From an uncultured Ruminococcus sp. (GTDB lineage Bacteria > Bacillota > Clostridia > Oscillospirales > Ruminococcaceae): 32,087 nucleotides of DNA. Positions 16,221 through 23,399 of the stretch are shown piece by piece. Position 1 is the first letter of the stretch; each line of letters starts with the position of its first letter. Position numbers and translations under genes: made by a program. Below the pieces are notes generated by a model that saw only the letters and a list, made by a program, of their open reading frames with translations, had not been told where the DNA came from and did no database searches. Location of the stretch: positions 1-32,087 of the forward strand of contig URTF01000019.1 in NCBI GenBank assembly GCA_900550695.1, written 5' to 3'.

Positions 16221-17039
16221 ATGAAAGATTTATCCAATGTAATTTTTATTACTGACATGGACGGAACGCTGCTTCCTGCAAACAAGCGGCTCAACCCAAA
16301 AGATCTTGACGCAATTTATGATTTCCGAAAATTCGGAGGAAGATTTACAGTCGCAACGGGAAGAACAGTCCAGTCAGCATCACAGTATTTCAGCGCATTA
16401 CAGCTTGATGAACCTATGATCGTACTGAACGGCGGCGCTATTTATGACTGCAAAGAAAAGAAATATGCGTGGCAGAGCTTTGTTGATCTGTCAGCATACG
16501 AAGCCGTAAAGGATATACTTGAAAACTTCCCCAAAGTCGGCGCAGAGATAGATCTCTCCGATGAGATACTTGTTCCGCAATACAGTATTCAGGAAGAATA
16601 TCACATAGATATTTCCTATAAGGATATTGTTCCCCGTTCGGCTGATATAAAAGATATCTCTCCCGAGGGTTGGTGCAAGGTTCTTTTTGCAGCCGACTCG
16701 GACGAGATAGATAGACTTACCGATTATATCCAAAATAAGGGTTGGAATAACCTGACCTTTGTACGCTCAAGCAAATATTTTTATGAGATACTGCCGAACG
16801 GCTGCTCAAAGGGTACGGCACTCAAAAAAATGCTTGAATTATATCGCAGTTGTGGATATACGGTCGCTGCCTGCGGTGACTTTAACAACGATATTGAAAT
16901 GCTGCAGAATGCTGATATACCGATAGCACCTGCAAATGCTTTGGACGAAGTGAAAAAGATCGCTTGCATGGTCACAAAAGCAGATTGTGACAGCGGTGCA
17001 GTTGCCGAAGCACTTTATTATGTCATGAATGTTCTTTAA
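16221..17039 (+). CDS. Cof-type HAD-superfamily hydrolase
   Basis: HAD phosphatase of the Cof/class IIB type, 272 aa. Motif I is D12-M-D14-G-T-L-L, motif II lies in TVATGRT, a lysine (motif III) near GCSKGTALKKML, and motif IV in CGDFNNDIEML. A large C2-type cap occupies about residues 85-190. Such enzymes usually dephosphorylate sugar phosphates, FMN or PLP; the substrate is not predictable here. It starts 10 bases after the pseudouridine synthase with only a weak ribosome site. It lies directly before the transketolase pair, so a sugar phosphate substrate is possible but unproven. Confidence 0.9.
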   Translation: MKDLSNVIFITDMDGTLLPANKRLNPKDLDAIYDFRKFGGRFTVATGRTVQSASQYFSALQLDEPMIVLNGGAIYDCKEKKYAWQSFVDLSAYEAVKDILENFPKVGAEIDLSDEILVPQYSIQEEYHIDISYKDIVPRSADIKDISPEGWCKVLFAADSDEIDRLTDYIQNKGWNNLTFVRSSKYFYEILPNGCSKGTALKKMLELYRSCGYTVAACGDFNNDIEMLQNADIPIAPANALDEVKKIACMVTKADCDSGAVAEALYYVMNVL

Positions 17040-17068
17040 CGGACATTTAAATATACGGAGGTATGAAT

Positions 17069-17911
17069 ATGGATGCAACAATAAAAAAACAGCTTGAAAA
17101 AACAGCCTGCAAAGTCAGAATGGGCGTTATCGAAGGCGTTTACAACGCTAAGTCGGGTCACCCGGGCGGATCACTCTCAATAAGCGATGTTCTTACTTAT
17201 CTCTACTTTGCAAAGCTTAATGTTGACCCTAAGAATCCCAAGTGGGCTGACAGAGATCGTTTCGTTCTTTCAAAGGGTCACTGCGCACCTGCACTTTATG
17301 CAGTTCTCGCAGAAAGAGGTTTCTTTGACAAATCCGAACTTAAAAAGCTTCGTCACATTGGAGCAATGCTTCAGGGTCACCCTGATATGAAGGGTACACC
17401 GGGCGTTGATATGAGCACCGGTTCGCTTGGTCAGGGCATCTCTGCTGCTGCAGGTATGGCTCTCGGCGGCAAGCTTTCGTCCGCTTCTTACAAGGTTTAC
17501 ACTATCCTCGGCGACGGTGAGATCGAAGAAGGTCAGGTTTGGGAAGCTGCAATGTTCTCCGCACACAATAAGCTTGATAACCTCGTTGCTATCGTTGACA
17601 ACAATGGTCTTCAGATCGACGGTAAGATCACCGATGTTTGCTCACCTATGCCTATTACAGATAAGTTTGAAGCTTTCGGCTGGCACGTTATCACAATGAA
17701 CGCACACGATTTTGATGATATTGAAAGAGCTTTTGATGAAGCTGAAAAGATCAATGGCAAGCCTGTTGCTATCGTTATGACAAGCGTTAAGGGCAAGGGC
17801 GTTTCGTTCATGGAAAATCAGGTCGGCTGGCACGGTACAGCTCCTAATGCTGAACAGTATGCACAGGCAATGGACGAACTCAACAAAACATTAGAAAGCT
17901 TGGAGGACTAA
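17069..17911 (+). CDS. Transketolase, N-terminal (TPP-binding) subunit
   Basis: First half of a split transketolase (280 aa), the pentose phosphate enzyme that moves two-carbon units. It shows SGHPGGSLSISD, DRDRFVLSKGHCAPALYAVL and the thiamine diphosphate motif around D149 (GDGEIEEGQVWEA ... NN) with GLQIDG. GGAGG at 17057-17061 is 7 bases from the ATG at 17069; the longest frame starts at 17063, only one base from that site, and is unlikely. The second subunit follows after 4 bases. Codon use suggests high expression. Split transketolases are common in anaerobic Firmicutes. Confidence 0.95.
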   Translation: MDATIKKQLEKTACKVRMGVIEGVYNAKSGHPGGSLSISDVLTYLYFAKLNVDPKNPKWADRDRFVLSKGHCAPALYAVLAERGFFDKSELKKLRHIGAMLQGHPDMKGTPGVDMSTGSLGQGISAAAGMALGGKLSSASYKVYTILGDGEIEEGQVWEAAMFSAHNKLDNLVAIVDNNGLQIDGKITDVCSPMPITDKFEAFGWHVITMNAHDFDDIERAFDEAEKINGKPVAIVMTSVKGKGVSFMENQVGWHGTAPNAEQYAQAMDELNKTLESLED

Positions 17912-17915
17912 GAAC

Positions 17916-18866
17916 ATGGCAGATGTAATCAAAAAAGCTACCAGAGAAAGCTACGGCGAGGCTCTTGCTGCACTTGCCGATGAATATGAGGATCTTATCG
18001 TACTTGATGCTGACCTTGCTGCCGCAACAAAGACAGGCATTTTCAAGAAAGCTCACCCCGAACGTTTCATCGATTGCGGAATTGCAGAAGCAAATATGAT
18101 GGGCGTTGCTGCAGGTCTTTCAACAACAGGCAAAAAGGTTTTCGCAAGCTCTTTTGCAATGTTTGCTGCAGGCAGAGCTTATGAGATAGTTCGTAACTCT
18201 ATCGGTTACCCTCACCTCAACGTAAAGATCGGCGCAACTCACGCAGGTATCTCCGTTGGTGAAGACGGCGCAACTCACCAGTGCAACGAGGATATTGCTC
18301 TTATGAGAACTATCCCGGGTATGACAATTATTTGTCCTGCCGATGATGTTGAAACAAAGGCTGCTGTAAAGGCTGCTCTCGATTTCAACGGCCCTGTATA
18401 TATGCGTTTCGGACGTCTTGCTGTTGAGAATTTCAATGACAAGGATACCTACAAGTTTGAACTTGGCAAGGGAATCCAGCTCCGTGACGGCAATGATGTA
18501 ACTATCATCGCAACAGGACTTATGGTTGGTGAAGCAAGAAAAGCTGCTGATATGCTTGCAGAAAAAGGCATTTCCGCAAGAGTTATCAATATGCATACCA
18601 TCAAGCCTATTGACAAGGATATCATCTGCAAGGCTGCAAAGGAAACAGGCGTTATCGTAACAGCCGAGGAACACAGCGTTATCGGCGGACTTGGTTCTGC
18701 TGTTGCTGACGTTGTAACAGAATGCTGCCCCGTTCCTGTTGTAAAGGTCGGCGTAAATGATGTATTCGGTCATTCGGGTCCCGCAGTTGACCTCCTTAAG
18801 GAATTCGGTCTTTGTGCTGAAAACATTGCTGAAAAGGCAGAAGCTGCTGTAAAGCTCAAAAAGTAA
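17916..18866 (+). CDS. Transketolase, C-terminal (pyrimidine-binding) subunit
   Basis: Second half of the split transketolase, 316 aa. It contains LDADLAAATKTGIF, the CGIAEANMMG motif in which E58 is the glutamate that activates the thiamine ring, SFAMFAAGRAYEIVRNSIGY, and a C-terminal transketolase domain with TAEEHSVIGGLGSAV and GVNDVFGHSG. The ribosome site GGAGG lies at the end of the first subunit gene, so the two are co-translated and should form an alpha2beta2 enzyme. A stem-loop with a T-run follows 20 bases after the stop. Confidence 0.95.
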   Translation: MADVIKKATRESYGEALAALADEYEDLIVLDADLAAATKTGIFKKAHPERFIDCGIAEANMMGVAAGLSTTGKKVFASSFAMFAAGRAYEIVRNSIGYPHLNVKIGATHAGISVGEDGATHQCNEDIALMRTIPGMTIICPADDVETKAAVKAALDFNGPVYMRFGRLAVENFNDKDTYKFELGKGIQLRDGNDVTIIATGLMVGEARKAADMLAEKGISARVINMHTIKPIDKDIICKAAKETGVIVTAEEHSVIGGLGSAVADVVTECCPVPVVKVGVNDVFGHSGPAVDLLKEFGLCAENIAEKAEAAVKLKK

Positions 18867-18886
18867 TTTTGTAATAAAATGCAATT

Positions 18887-18950
18887 AAACGGGTACAATT
18901 TGTATTAAAGTAAGCCAAAAGCTTTCATTTGCAAACTGTATCCGTTTTTT
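18887..18950 (+). terminator. Intrinsic terminator after the transketolase genes
   Basis: AAACGGGTACA (18887-18897) pairs with TGTATCCGTTT (18937-18947), including one G-U pair. After a mismatch, TTTG (18899-18902) pairs with CAAA (18932-18935). Six T residues run over 18945-18950. The apical part contains a smaller AAAG/CTTT stem. It ends 13 bases before ligA. Confidence 0.7.
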
Positions 18951-18963
18951 GTCAGGGTGAATT

Positions 18964-20943
18964 ATGGATAAAAATATAATTGACAGAGTTAATGAATTAA
19001 GAACCAAACTTGAACAGTATAATTATGAATATTATGTAATGGATAACCCATCTGTCGAGGACTACACCTACGATATGATGATGCAGGAGCTTAAAGCGCT
19101 TGAAGAAAAATATCCGGAGCTTGCCGATCCGAATTCACCAACGCAGCGTGTCGGCGGTGAGGCGCTCAATGATTTTGAAAAAGTTGAGCATAAAGTTCAG
19201 ATGGGAAGTCTGCAGGACGTTTTTGACTTTGAACAGGTCAGAGCCTTTACAGAACGGTGTCAGACAGAGGTTTCCGATCCCGAGTATGTAGTTGAACCGA
19301 AAATAGACGGCCTTTCCGTTTCACTTGAATATGAAAACGGCAGCTTTGTCCGAGGTTCGACAAGAGGTGACGGCTTCATCGGAGAAGATGTTACTGCCAA
19401 CCTAAAAACGATAAAATCTATTCCGTTAAAGCTAAAAGAACCAATTCCTTTTCTTGAAGTAAGAGGGGAGGTTTATATGTCGCTGCCGGTTTTTGATGAT
19501 CTTGTCAAAACACAGGAGGATAACGGGGAAGAGCCGTTCAAAAATCCAAGAAATGCGGCGGCAGGCTCACTTCGTCAGAAAAATTCAAAGATCGCAGCTT
19601 CAAGAAAGCTTGACATATTCGTTTTCAATATTCAGCAGATAGAGGGTAAAGAGCTTACATCGCATAAACAGTCACTTGATTTTCTTAAAAGTCTTGGCTT
19701 TAAAGTAATCGCAGATTATCAAAAAGTCGAAACTTATGAACAGGTCAAGGAACGTATCAGCGCAATAGGCGATATGCGCGGAAAATATTCGTTCGATATT
19801 GACGGAGTCGTTGTAAAGGTCGATGACTTTGCACAGCGAACCTCTCTCGGAGCTACCGCAAAAGTCCCCAAATGGGCAGTTGCATACAAATTTCCTCCCG
19901 AGGAAAAGAAAACCAAGCTGCTTGACATCGAAGTAAACGTCGGCAGAACGGGTGCGATAACTCCTGTGGCGATTTTTGAACCCGTTAAGCTTGCGGGAAC
20001 AAGCGTCAGCAGAGCTACGCTCCATAATCAGGAGTTCATTGATGAAAAGGATATCCGCATCGGTGACGAGATAATGGTTCGTAAAGCAGGGGAGATCATT
20101 CCCGAAGTAATATCCTCCGTTTCGCATAAGGACGGCTCCGAACCGTATAAGCTCCCCGATAAATGCCCCGTCTGCGGAGCTGAAACTGTTCGCTATGCCG
20201 ATGAATCAGCACTCCGCTGCACAAACATTGACTGTCCTGCGCAGATAAAGCGAAATATTATACATTTTGCAAGCAAGGGCGCAATGAACATTGACGGAAT
20301 GGGCGATGCGGTCGTTGGAATGCTGCTCGATGCACATCTTATCAAAAATGTTGAAGATATTTACAGCTTAAATGTCAACGAACTTGAAACACTTGAACGT
20401 TTTGGCAGAAAATCAGCTGAAAATCTTATTGCAGCTATCGAAAAATCAAAAGATAATCCACTTGACCGTGTAATTTTCGGTCTTGGAATAAGAAATATCG
20501 GCTCTGCGGCAGCAAAGCTTCTGTGCGAAAAATTCGGCAGCATAGATAAAATAATGTCTGCAACCGCTGAGGAGATCGCTGAAATAGACGGTTTCGGTAC
20601 AGTTATGTCCGAAAATGTTGAGAAAGCCTTTTCGGAAGTACATTTCCGAGAGCTTGTTAAGACGCTTCGTGAAAAGGGTGTAAAGATGGAATACACCTCG
20701 CAGAGATCGGGTGATGACCGTTTTGCAGGAATGACATTCGTTCTTACGGGAACACTTCCAACACTTAAACGTGATGAAGCAAAGGCTATGATAGAGAACT
20801 TCGGCGGTAAGGCTTCGGGGGCGGTATCAAAGAAAACGACATACGTTCTCGCAGGTGAGGAAGCAGGTTCTAAACTCACAAAAGCGCAGGAGCTTGGCAT
20901 AAAAATAATCAGTGAAGAAGAATTTCTTGAAATGCTGAAATAA
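18964..20943 (+). CDS. ligA: NAD+-dependent DNA ligase LigA
   Basis: Seals nicks in duplex DNA during replication and repair using NAD+. The 659 aa contain the Ia domain with YNYEYYVMDNPSVEDYTYD, the adenylation domain with K113 in EPKIDG as the adenylated lysine, RGDGFIGEDVT, an OB fold, a four-cysteine zinc finger (CPVCGAET ... CTNIDC), helix-hairpin-helix repeats, and a C-terminal BRCT domain from about residue 585 (FAGMTFVLTGTLPTL to the end). All expected domains are present. AGGGTGA precedes the ATG. A terminator-like stem lies just upstream, so ligA probably has its own promoter; TTGTAA (18869-18874) and TACAAT (18894-18899) with a 19-base spacer are the only candidate and are weak. 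Confidence 0.97.
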   Translation: MDKNIIDRVNELRTKLEQYNYEYYVMDNPSVEDYTYDMMMQELKALEEKYPELADPNSPTQRVGGEALNDFEKVEHKVQMGSLQDVFDFEQVRAFTERCQTEVSDPEYVVEPKIDGLSVSLEYENGSFVRGSTRGDGFIGEDVTANLKTIKSIPLKLKEPIPFLEVRGEVYMSLPVFDDLVKTQEDNGEEPFKNPRNAAAGSLRQKNSKIAASRKLDIFVFNIQQIEGKELTSHKQSLDFLKSLGFKVIADYQKVETYEQVKERISAIGDMRGKYSFDIDGVVVKVDDFAQRTSLGATAKVPKWAVAYKFPPEEKKTKLLDIEVNVGRTGAITPVAIFEPVKLAGTSVSRATLHNQEFIDEKDIRIGDEIMVRKAGEIIPEVISSVSHKDGSEPYKLPDKCPVCGAETVRYADESALRCTNIDCPAQIKRNIIHFASKGAMNIDGMGDAVVGMLLDAHLIKNVEDIYSLNVNELETLERFGRKSAENLIAAIEKSKDNPLDRVIFGLGIRNIGSAAAKLLCEKFGSIDKIMSATAEEIAEIDGFGTVMSENVEKAFSEVHFRELVKTLREKGVKMEYTSQRSGDDRFAGMTFVLTGTLPTLKRDEAKAMIENFGGKASGAVSKKTTYVLAGEEAGSKLTKAQELGIKIISEEEFLEMLK

Positions 20944-20947
20944 ACAA

Positions 20948-20978
20948 AAGGGACTTTGCGGTCAATGCAAAGTCCCTT
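20948..20978 (-). terminator. Terminator between ligA and the PadR cassette (likely bidirectional)
   Basis: Perfect 12-bp inverted repeat AAGGGACTTTGC (20948-20959) and GCAAAGTCCCTT (20967-20978) with a 7-base loop, between two convergent operons. On the minus strand it is followed by TTTTGTTTATTT, a good U-tract for the PadR cassette. On the plus strand the tail is poorer. Confidence 0.85.
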
Positions 20979-21007
20979 AAATTATATGGAGGAATTATTA
21001 GAAATTG

Positions 21008-21208
21008 TCACATTACAGATGTTCCGTTATCAATGGGAATGATTATCGCACAAATAATATATGCGATAGCGGCAACTCCGAATGAACAGAGTGCAAGTAT
21101 TGCCCAAACGACCCTTATTACCGTGGGGTCAATACCGAAATAATTGGCAAAACCTGCGCAGACACCGCAAATTACCTTGTTGTCATTTGATCTTAAAAGT
21201 TTTTTCAT
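21008..21208 (-). CDS. PspC-domain membrane protein (minimal)
   Basis: A 66-aa protein that is little more than one PspC domain: KLLRSNDNKVICGVCAGFANYFGIDPTVIRVVW followed by a long hydrophobic helix ending IIIPID. PspC domains occur in phage-shock and LiaFSR-type envelope-stress systems and in toxin-antitoxin-like pairs. Here it is the last gene of a PadR/DUF1700/DUF4097 cassette, 18 bases after the DUF4097 gene, with AAGGAG before its ATG. A role in sensing or signalling membrane stress is inferred from family and context. Confidence 0.88.
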   Translation of the reverse strand: MKKLLRSNDNKVICGVCAGFANYFGIDPTVIRVVWAILALCSFGVAAIAYIICAIIIPIDNGTSVM

Positions 21209-21226
21209 AGCTGTTTTCTCCTTATA

Positions 21227-22084
21227 TTATTCATTTTCATTAAAATCGATGGAACAATCTCCAGCGAGGACTAAAATATCGAGCTTGTTGTCCGAATAGG
21301 TATTTTCGCTGAGATCATAATCACAGCTGAGTTCGCCGACTTTGACCTTTGCATCAACAGTATAGTTGCCTGCATATCCATTAAGCGTTACATCGCAGTC
21401 GCCGACATCTACGTTCAGAGTATTATATCCGCTGAGATAAGTATGCTGAATGTCAATGTTTCCCGAAACAAGGTCAGCGTCCAATCCTTTTACATCAGAC
21501 TCATAAAGTCTGACGTTTCCGAGCGTATTGCTGACCTTGCAGGAATTCTGTATTTTAGCAGATCTGATAGTGACATCACCGCAGTCAACGGTAATATCAA
21601 TATCATCACCAATAAAATCACTTATCTGAATATCTCCTGCATTGCAGCGAATTGTGATCTTTTTGCAGGTATCGGGAACAGATATATCCAAAGTTCCGCC
21701 GTCCGAATAGGACAAACCTTTTTCATCATACTTGACGTTTATAGTACCGTCAGTACAGTCCATCGTCAAATAGTCCCAGTCTATTCCGTTCGGATCGATA
21801 AAATAACTTATCGGGCTGCTGTACAAATTGATCGAAGCGGCAGTACAGTCGATAACGACAGCGTCAGCTTCATCTCTGTCAAATGAGTTTGAACCGGTCA
21901 TTTCGTCAGCTTCATCAGATTCCTCATAACCGTCATCATAGGTAATTGTTGTATCAGCTGATTCACAAGCAGTTGAACCGTCAAAATCAGGTGATTCACT
22001 TATTGACATTATGATGCCGCCCACAATAGAAAAAACAAGACCTATCGGTAAAAATACCGCACATACTTTTGCAAGCTTGCTCAT
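21227..22084 (-). CDS. DUF4097 family extracytoplasmic beta-strand protein
   Basis: A 285-aa protein with one N-terminal membrane helix (about residues 7-28), a very acidic, low-complexity stalk (about 30-75, rich in Asp, Glu, Ser), and a repetitive beta domain typical of DUF4097 (ITIRCNAGDIQISDF, ITVDCGDVTIRSA, VSNTLGNVRLYES, ADLVSGNIDIQHT, VDVGDCDVTLNG). DUF4097 occurs in LiaX of enterococci, which senses daptomycin and antimicrobial peptides. The ATG at 22084 overlaps the previous gene's stop (ATGA) with GGAGGTG 8 bases before it; a longer frame from 22129 is not supported. Likely membrane-anchored facing outside. Function is unknown in this organism. Confidence 0.85.
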   Translation of the reverse strand: MSKLAKVCAVFLPIGLVFSIVGGIIMSISESPDFDGSTACESADTTITYDDGYEESDEADEMTGSNSFDRDEADAVVIDCTAASINLYSSPISYFIDPNGIDWDYLTMDCTDGTINVKYDEKGLSYSDGGTLDISVPDTCKKITIRCNAGDIQISDFIGDDIDITVDCGDVTIRSAKIQNSCKVSNTLGNVRLYESDVKGLDADLVSGNIDIQHTYLSGYNTLNVDVGDCDVTLNGYAGNYTVDAKVKVGELSCDYDLSENTYSDNKLDILVLAGDCSIDFNENE

Positions 22085-22923
22085 TCGATAACACCTCCCG
22101 CAAGATTCTTGACGGTTTTGGCTGTCCATTTAACTATCTTGGGAAGAAGCTTTACAGCCAAAAGAAGTCCAATCGGCAGGAATATCATTGTCAGACCTGC
22201 ACATAAGATCGATGCACCAAGATAAAATGCCGACATTTTAAAAATTGCTACGAGCAGAACAACCAATGCACCGATAAGGCAGCCGACCGCTCCAAGGAGC
22301 AATCCAAGTGCAATAAAGCCGATCGTAATTACAGCAGGAGCAATAACGAATACGATAAGAAGTACGAACAGTACAAAACCTACTGTATCAGATGATCCGG
22401 CAGAAGAACTGCGGCTGTAACTGCCGTTCCTTTTATAGGAGTTATCATAGTTATTGTTATTCGTATTTGTGTAGGACGAATATGCAGAATCATTATTGTA
22501 ACCGCCGTAGCTTTCCTTATATTTGTCGTAAGAGCCGAACTTTTCATTGGTATTTTCATTTGAAGCTGACGAACTATTTGAATCAGCGTAATTATAAGCC
22601 GTGTACTGCGTGTGAGGCTGCTGAGGTGCTGTATCGGGAGCAACATCTGGTTCAACTTCTTCCGATGCTGTCGTGTTGTAGTTTGCGGAAATGCTTGCCT
22701 TATAGTTGGCAAATGACTTGCTTTTTGAATAAGCAGACTGTTCACAGATAATGCTCTTTGCAAGTGCAAAAGGTTTTCCAAGCTCGGAAATGACCTGCTG
22801 TTCATTTTCGGGACCTGCATCTTCAAAATATTCTTCATAGAACCGGAGTGCGTCATTACGTTCTTCCTCTGAGAGAGAAGCAAGGTGCGCCTCCAATTCG
22901 GAAAGGTATTCTTGTTTATTCAT
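22081..22923 (-). CDS. HAAS/DUF1700-domain membrane protein with Asn/Ser/Tyr-rich linker
   Basis: A 280-aa protein. Residues 1-65 form the HAAS/DUF1700 domain (MNKQEYLSELEAHL, ALRFYEEYFEDAG, ISELGKP), a helical cytoplasmic module often encoded next to PadR regulators. Residues about 104-178 are an unusual low-complexity stretch of Asn, Ser, Tyr and Gly. Residues about 181-262 contain three hydrophobic segments, followed by a basic amphipathic end. AGGAGTG lies 6 bases before the ATG at 22923; a longer frame from 22944 starts before this site. It overlaps padR by 8 bases and the DUF4097 gene by 4 bases, so the three are probably translated together. Confidence 0.87.
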   Translation of the reverse strand: MNKQEYLSELEAHLASLSEEERNDALRFYEEYFEDAGPENEQQVISELGKPFALAKSIICEQSAYSKSKSFANYKASISANYNTTASEEVEPDVAPDTAPQQPHTQYTAYNYADSNSSSASNENTNEKFGSYDKYKESYGGYNNDSAYSSYTNTNNNNYDNSYKRNGSYSRSSSAGSSDTVGFVLFVLLIVFVIAPAVITIGFIALGLLLGAVGCLIGALVVLLVAIFKMSAFYLGASILCAGLTMIFLPIGLLLAVKLLPKIVKWTAKTVKNLAGGVIE

Positions 22924-23251
22924 TGTTTTCACTCCTGTTGTCATCGGAATTTATCATAAGTTTATCGATTTTTTCTTTATAGATAATCCATTCGCTTTGA
23001 TAGTCCTCAAGCTGTTTTAATCCCTCGTCTGTGATCTTGTAGTATCTTCTGTTTCGTCCCATATACTCCTGATCGTAGCTTTCAAGAAAGTTATTTTTCA
23101 GAAGTCTGCGAAGGACAGGGTAGAGCGTCGATTCCGACATATCCATTGCTTCACGTATCTCCTGAGTAATTTTGTAACCGTAGGTATCTTCCTTTGAAAC
23201 GACCGAGAGTACAAGAGCGTCCAGTAACGCTGCACTTACCGGAAAAGCCAT
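22916..23251 (-). CDS. PadR family transcriptional regulator
   Basis: Small PadR-type winged-helix repressor, 111 aa. The HTH is in LSVVSKEDTYGYKITQEIREAMDMSESTLYPVLRRLLKNNFLES, then a wing (GRNRRYYKITDEG) and a C-terminal dimerisation helix. It is the first gene of a four-gene cassette ahead of DUF1700, DUF4097 and PspC genes. AAGGAGG precedes the ATG. A perfect inverted repeat overlaps the promoter just upstream, so autoregulation is expected. The ligand is unknown; relatives sense phenolics or antimicrobial compounds. Confidence 0.93.
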   Translation of the reverse strand: MAFPVSAALLDALVLSVVSKEDTYGYKITQEIREAMDMSESTLYPVLRRLLKNNFLESYDQEYMGRNRRYYKITDEGLKQLEDYQSEWIIYKEKIDKLMINSDDNRSENNE

Positions 23252-23285
23252 ATTTATGTACCTCCTTGGTGTTAACTCTGTATAT

Positions 23286-23314
23286 ATTATATGCCGTATA
23301 ATATATTATGTCAA
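23286..23314 (-). promoter_or_regulatory. Sigma-A promoter of the PadR cassette
   Basis: On the minus strand TTGACA (23309-23314) and TATAAT (23286-23291) are both perfect consensus boxes with a 17-base spacer. Transcription should start near 23279, about 28 bases before padR. Confidence 0.88.
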
Positions 23315-23328
23315 TACATATACGGCAT
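23291..23328. promoter_or_regulatory. Probable PadR operator (perfect 10-bp inverted repeat)
   Basis: ATGCCGTATA (23291-23300) and TATACGGCAT (23319-23328) are perfect inverted repeats 18 bases apart. One arm lies in the -10/-35 spacer and touches the -10 box; the other lies just upstream of the -35. A bound dimer or pair of dimers would occlude RNA polymerase. PadR control is inferred from position. Confidence 0.7.
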
Positions 23329-23351
23329 TTTTATTATTATTTGTATTAAAT

Positions 23352-23375
23352 CATAAATTTCAAAGCAAATTTATG
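23352..23375. other. AT-rich palindrome between the ABC-F gene and the PadR cassette
   Basis: CATAAATTT (23352-23360) and AAATTTATG (23367-23375) are perfect 9-bp arms around a 6-base loop, 25 bases after the ABC-F stop on the minus strand. It may be a weak terminator for that gene (the stem is almost all A-T) or a second regulatory site for the cassette promoter 40 bases away. No other terminator for the ABC-F gene was seen. Confidence 0.4.
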
Positions 23376-23399
23376 TTAATTTTGTTTAAAAAGACAGCA

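Noticed and set aside
18120..18884. A 254-codon minus-strand frame over the second transketolase subunit
   Set aside because: Cysteine-rich, patternless product antisense to a conserved gene; no supporting signals.
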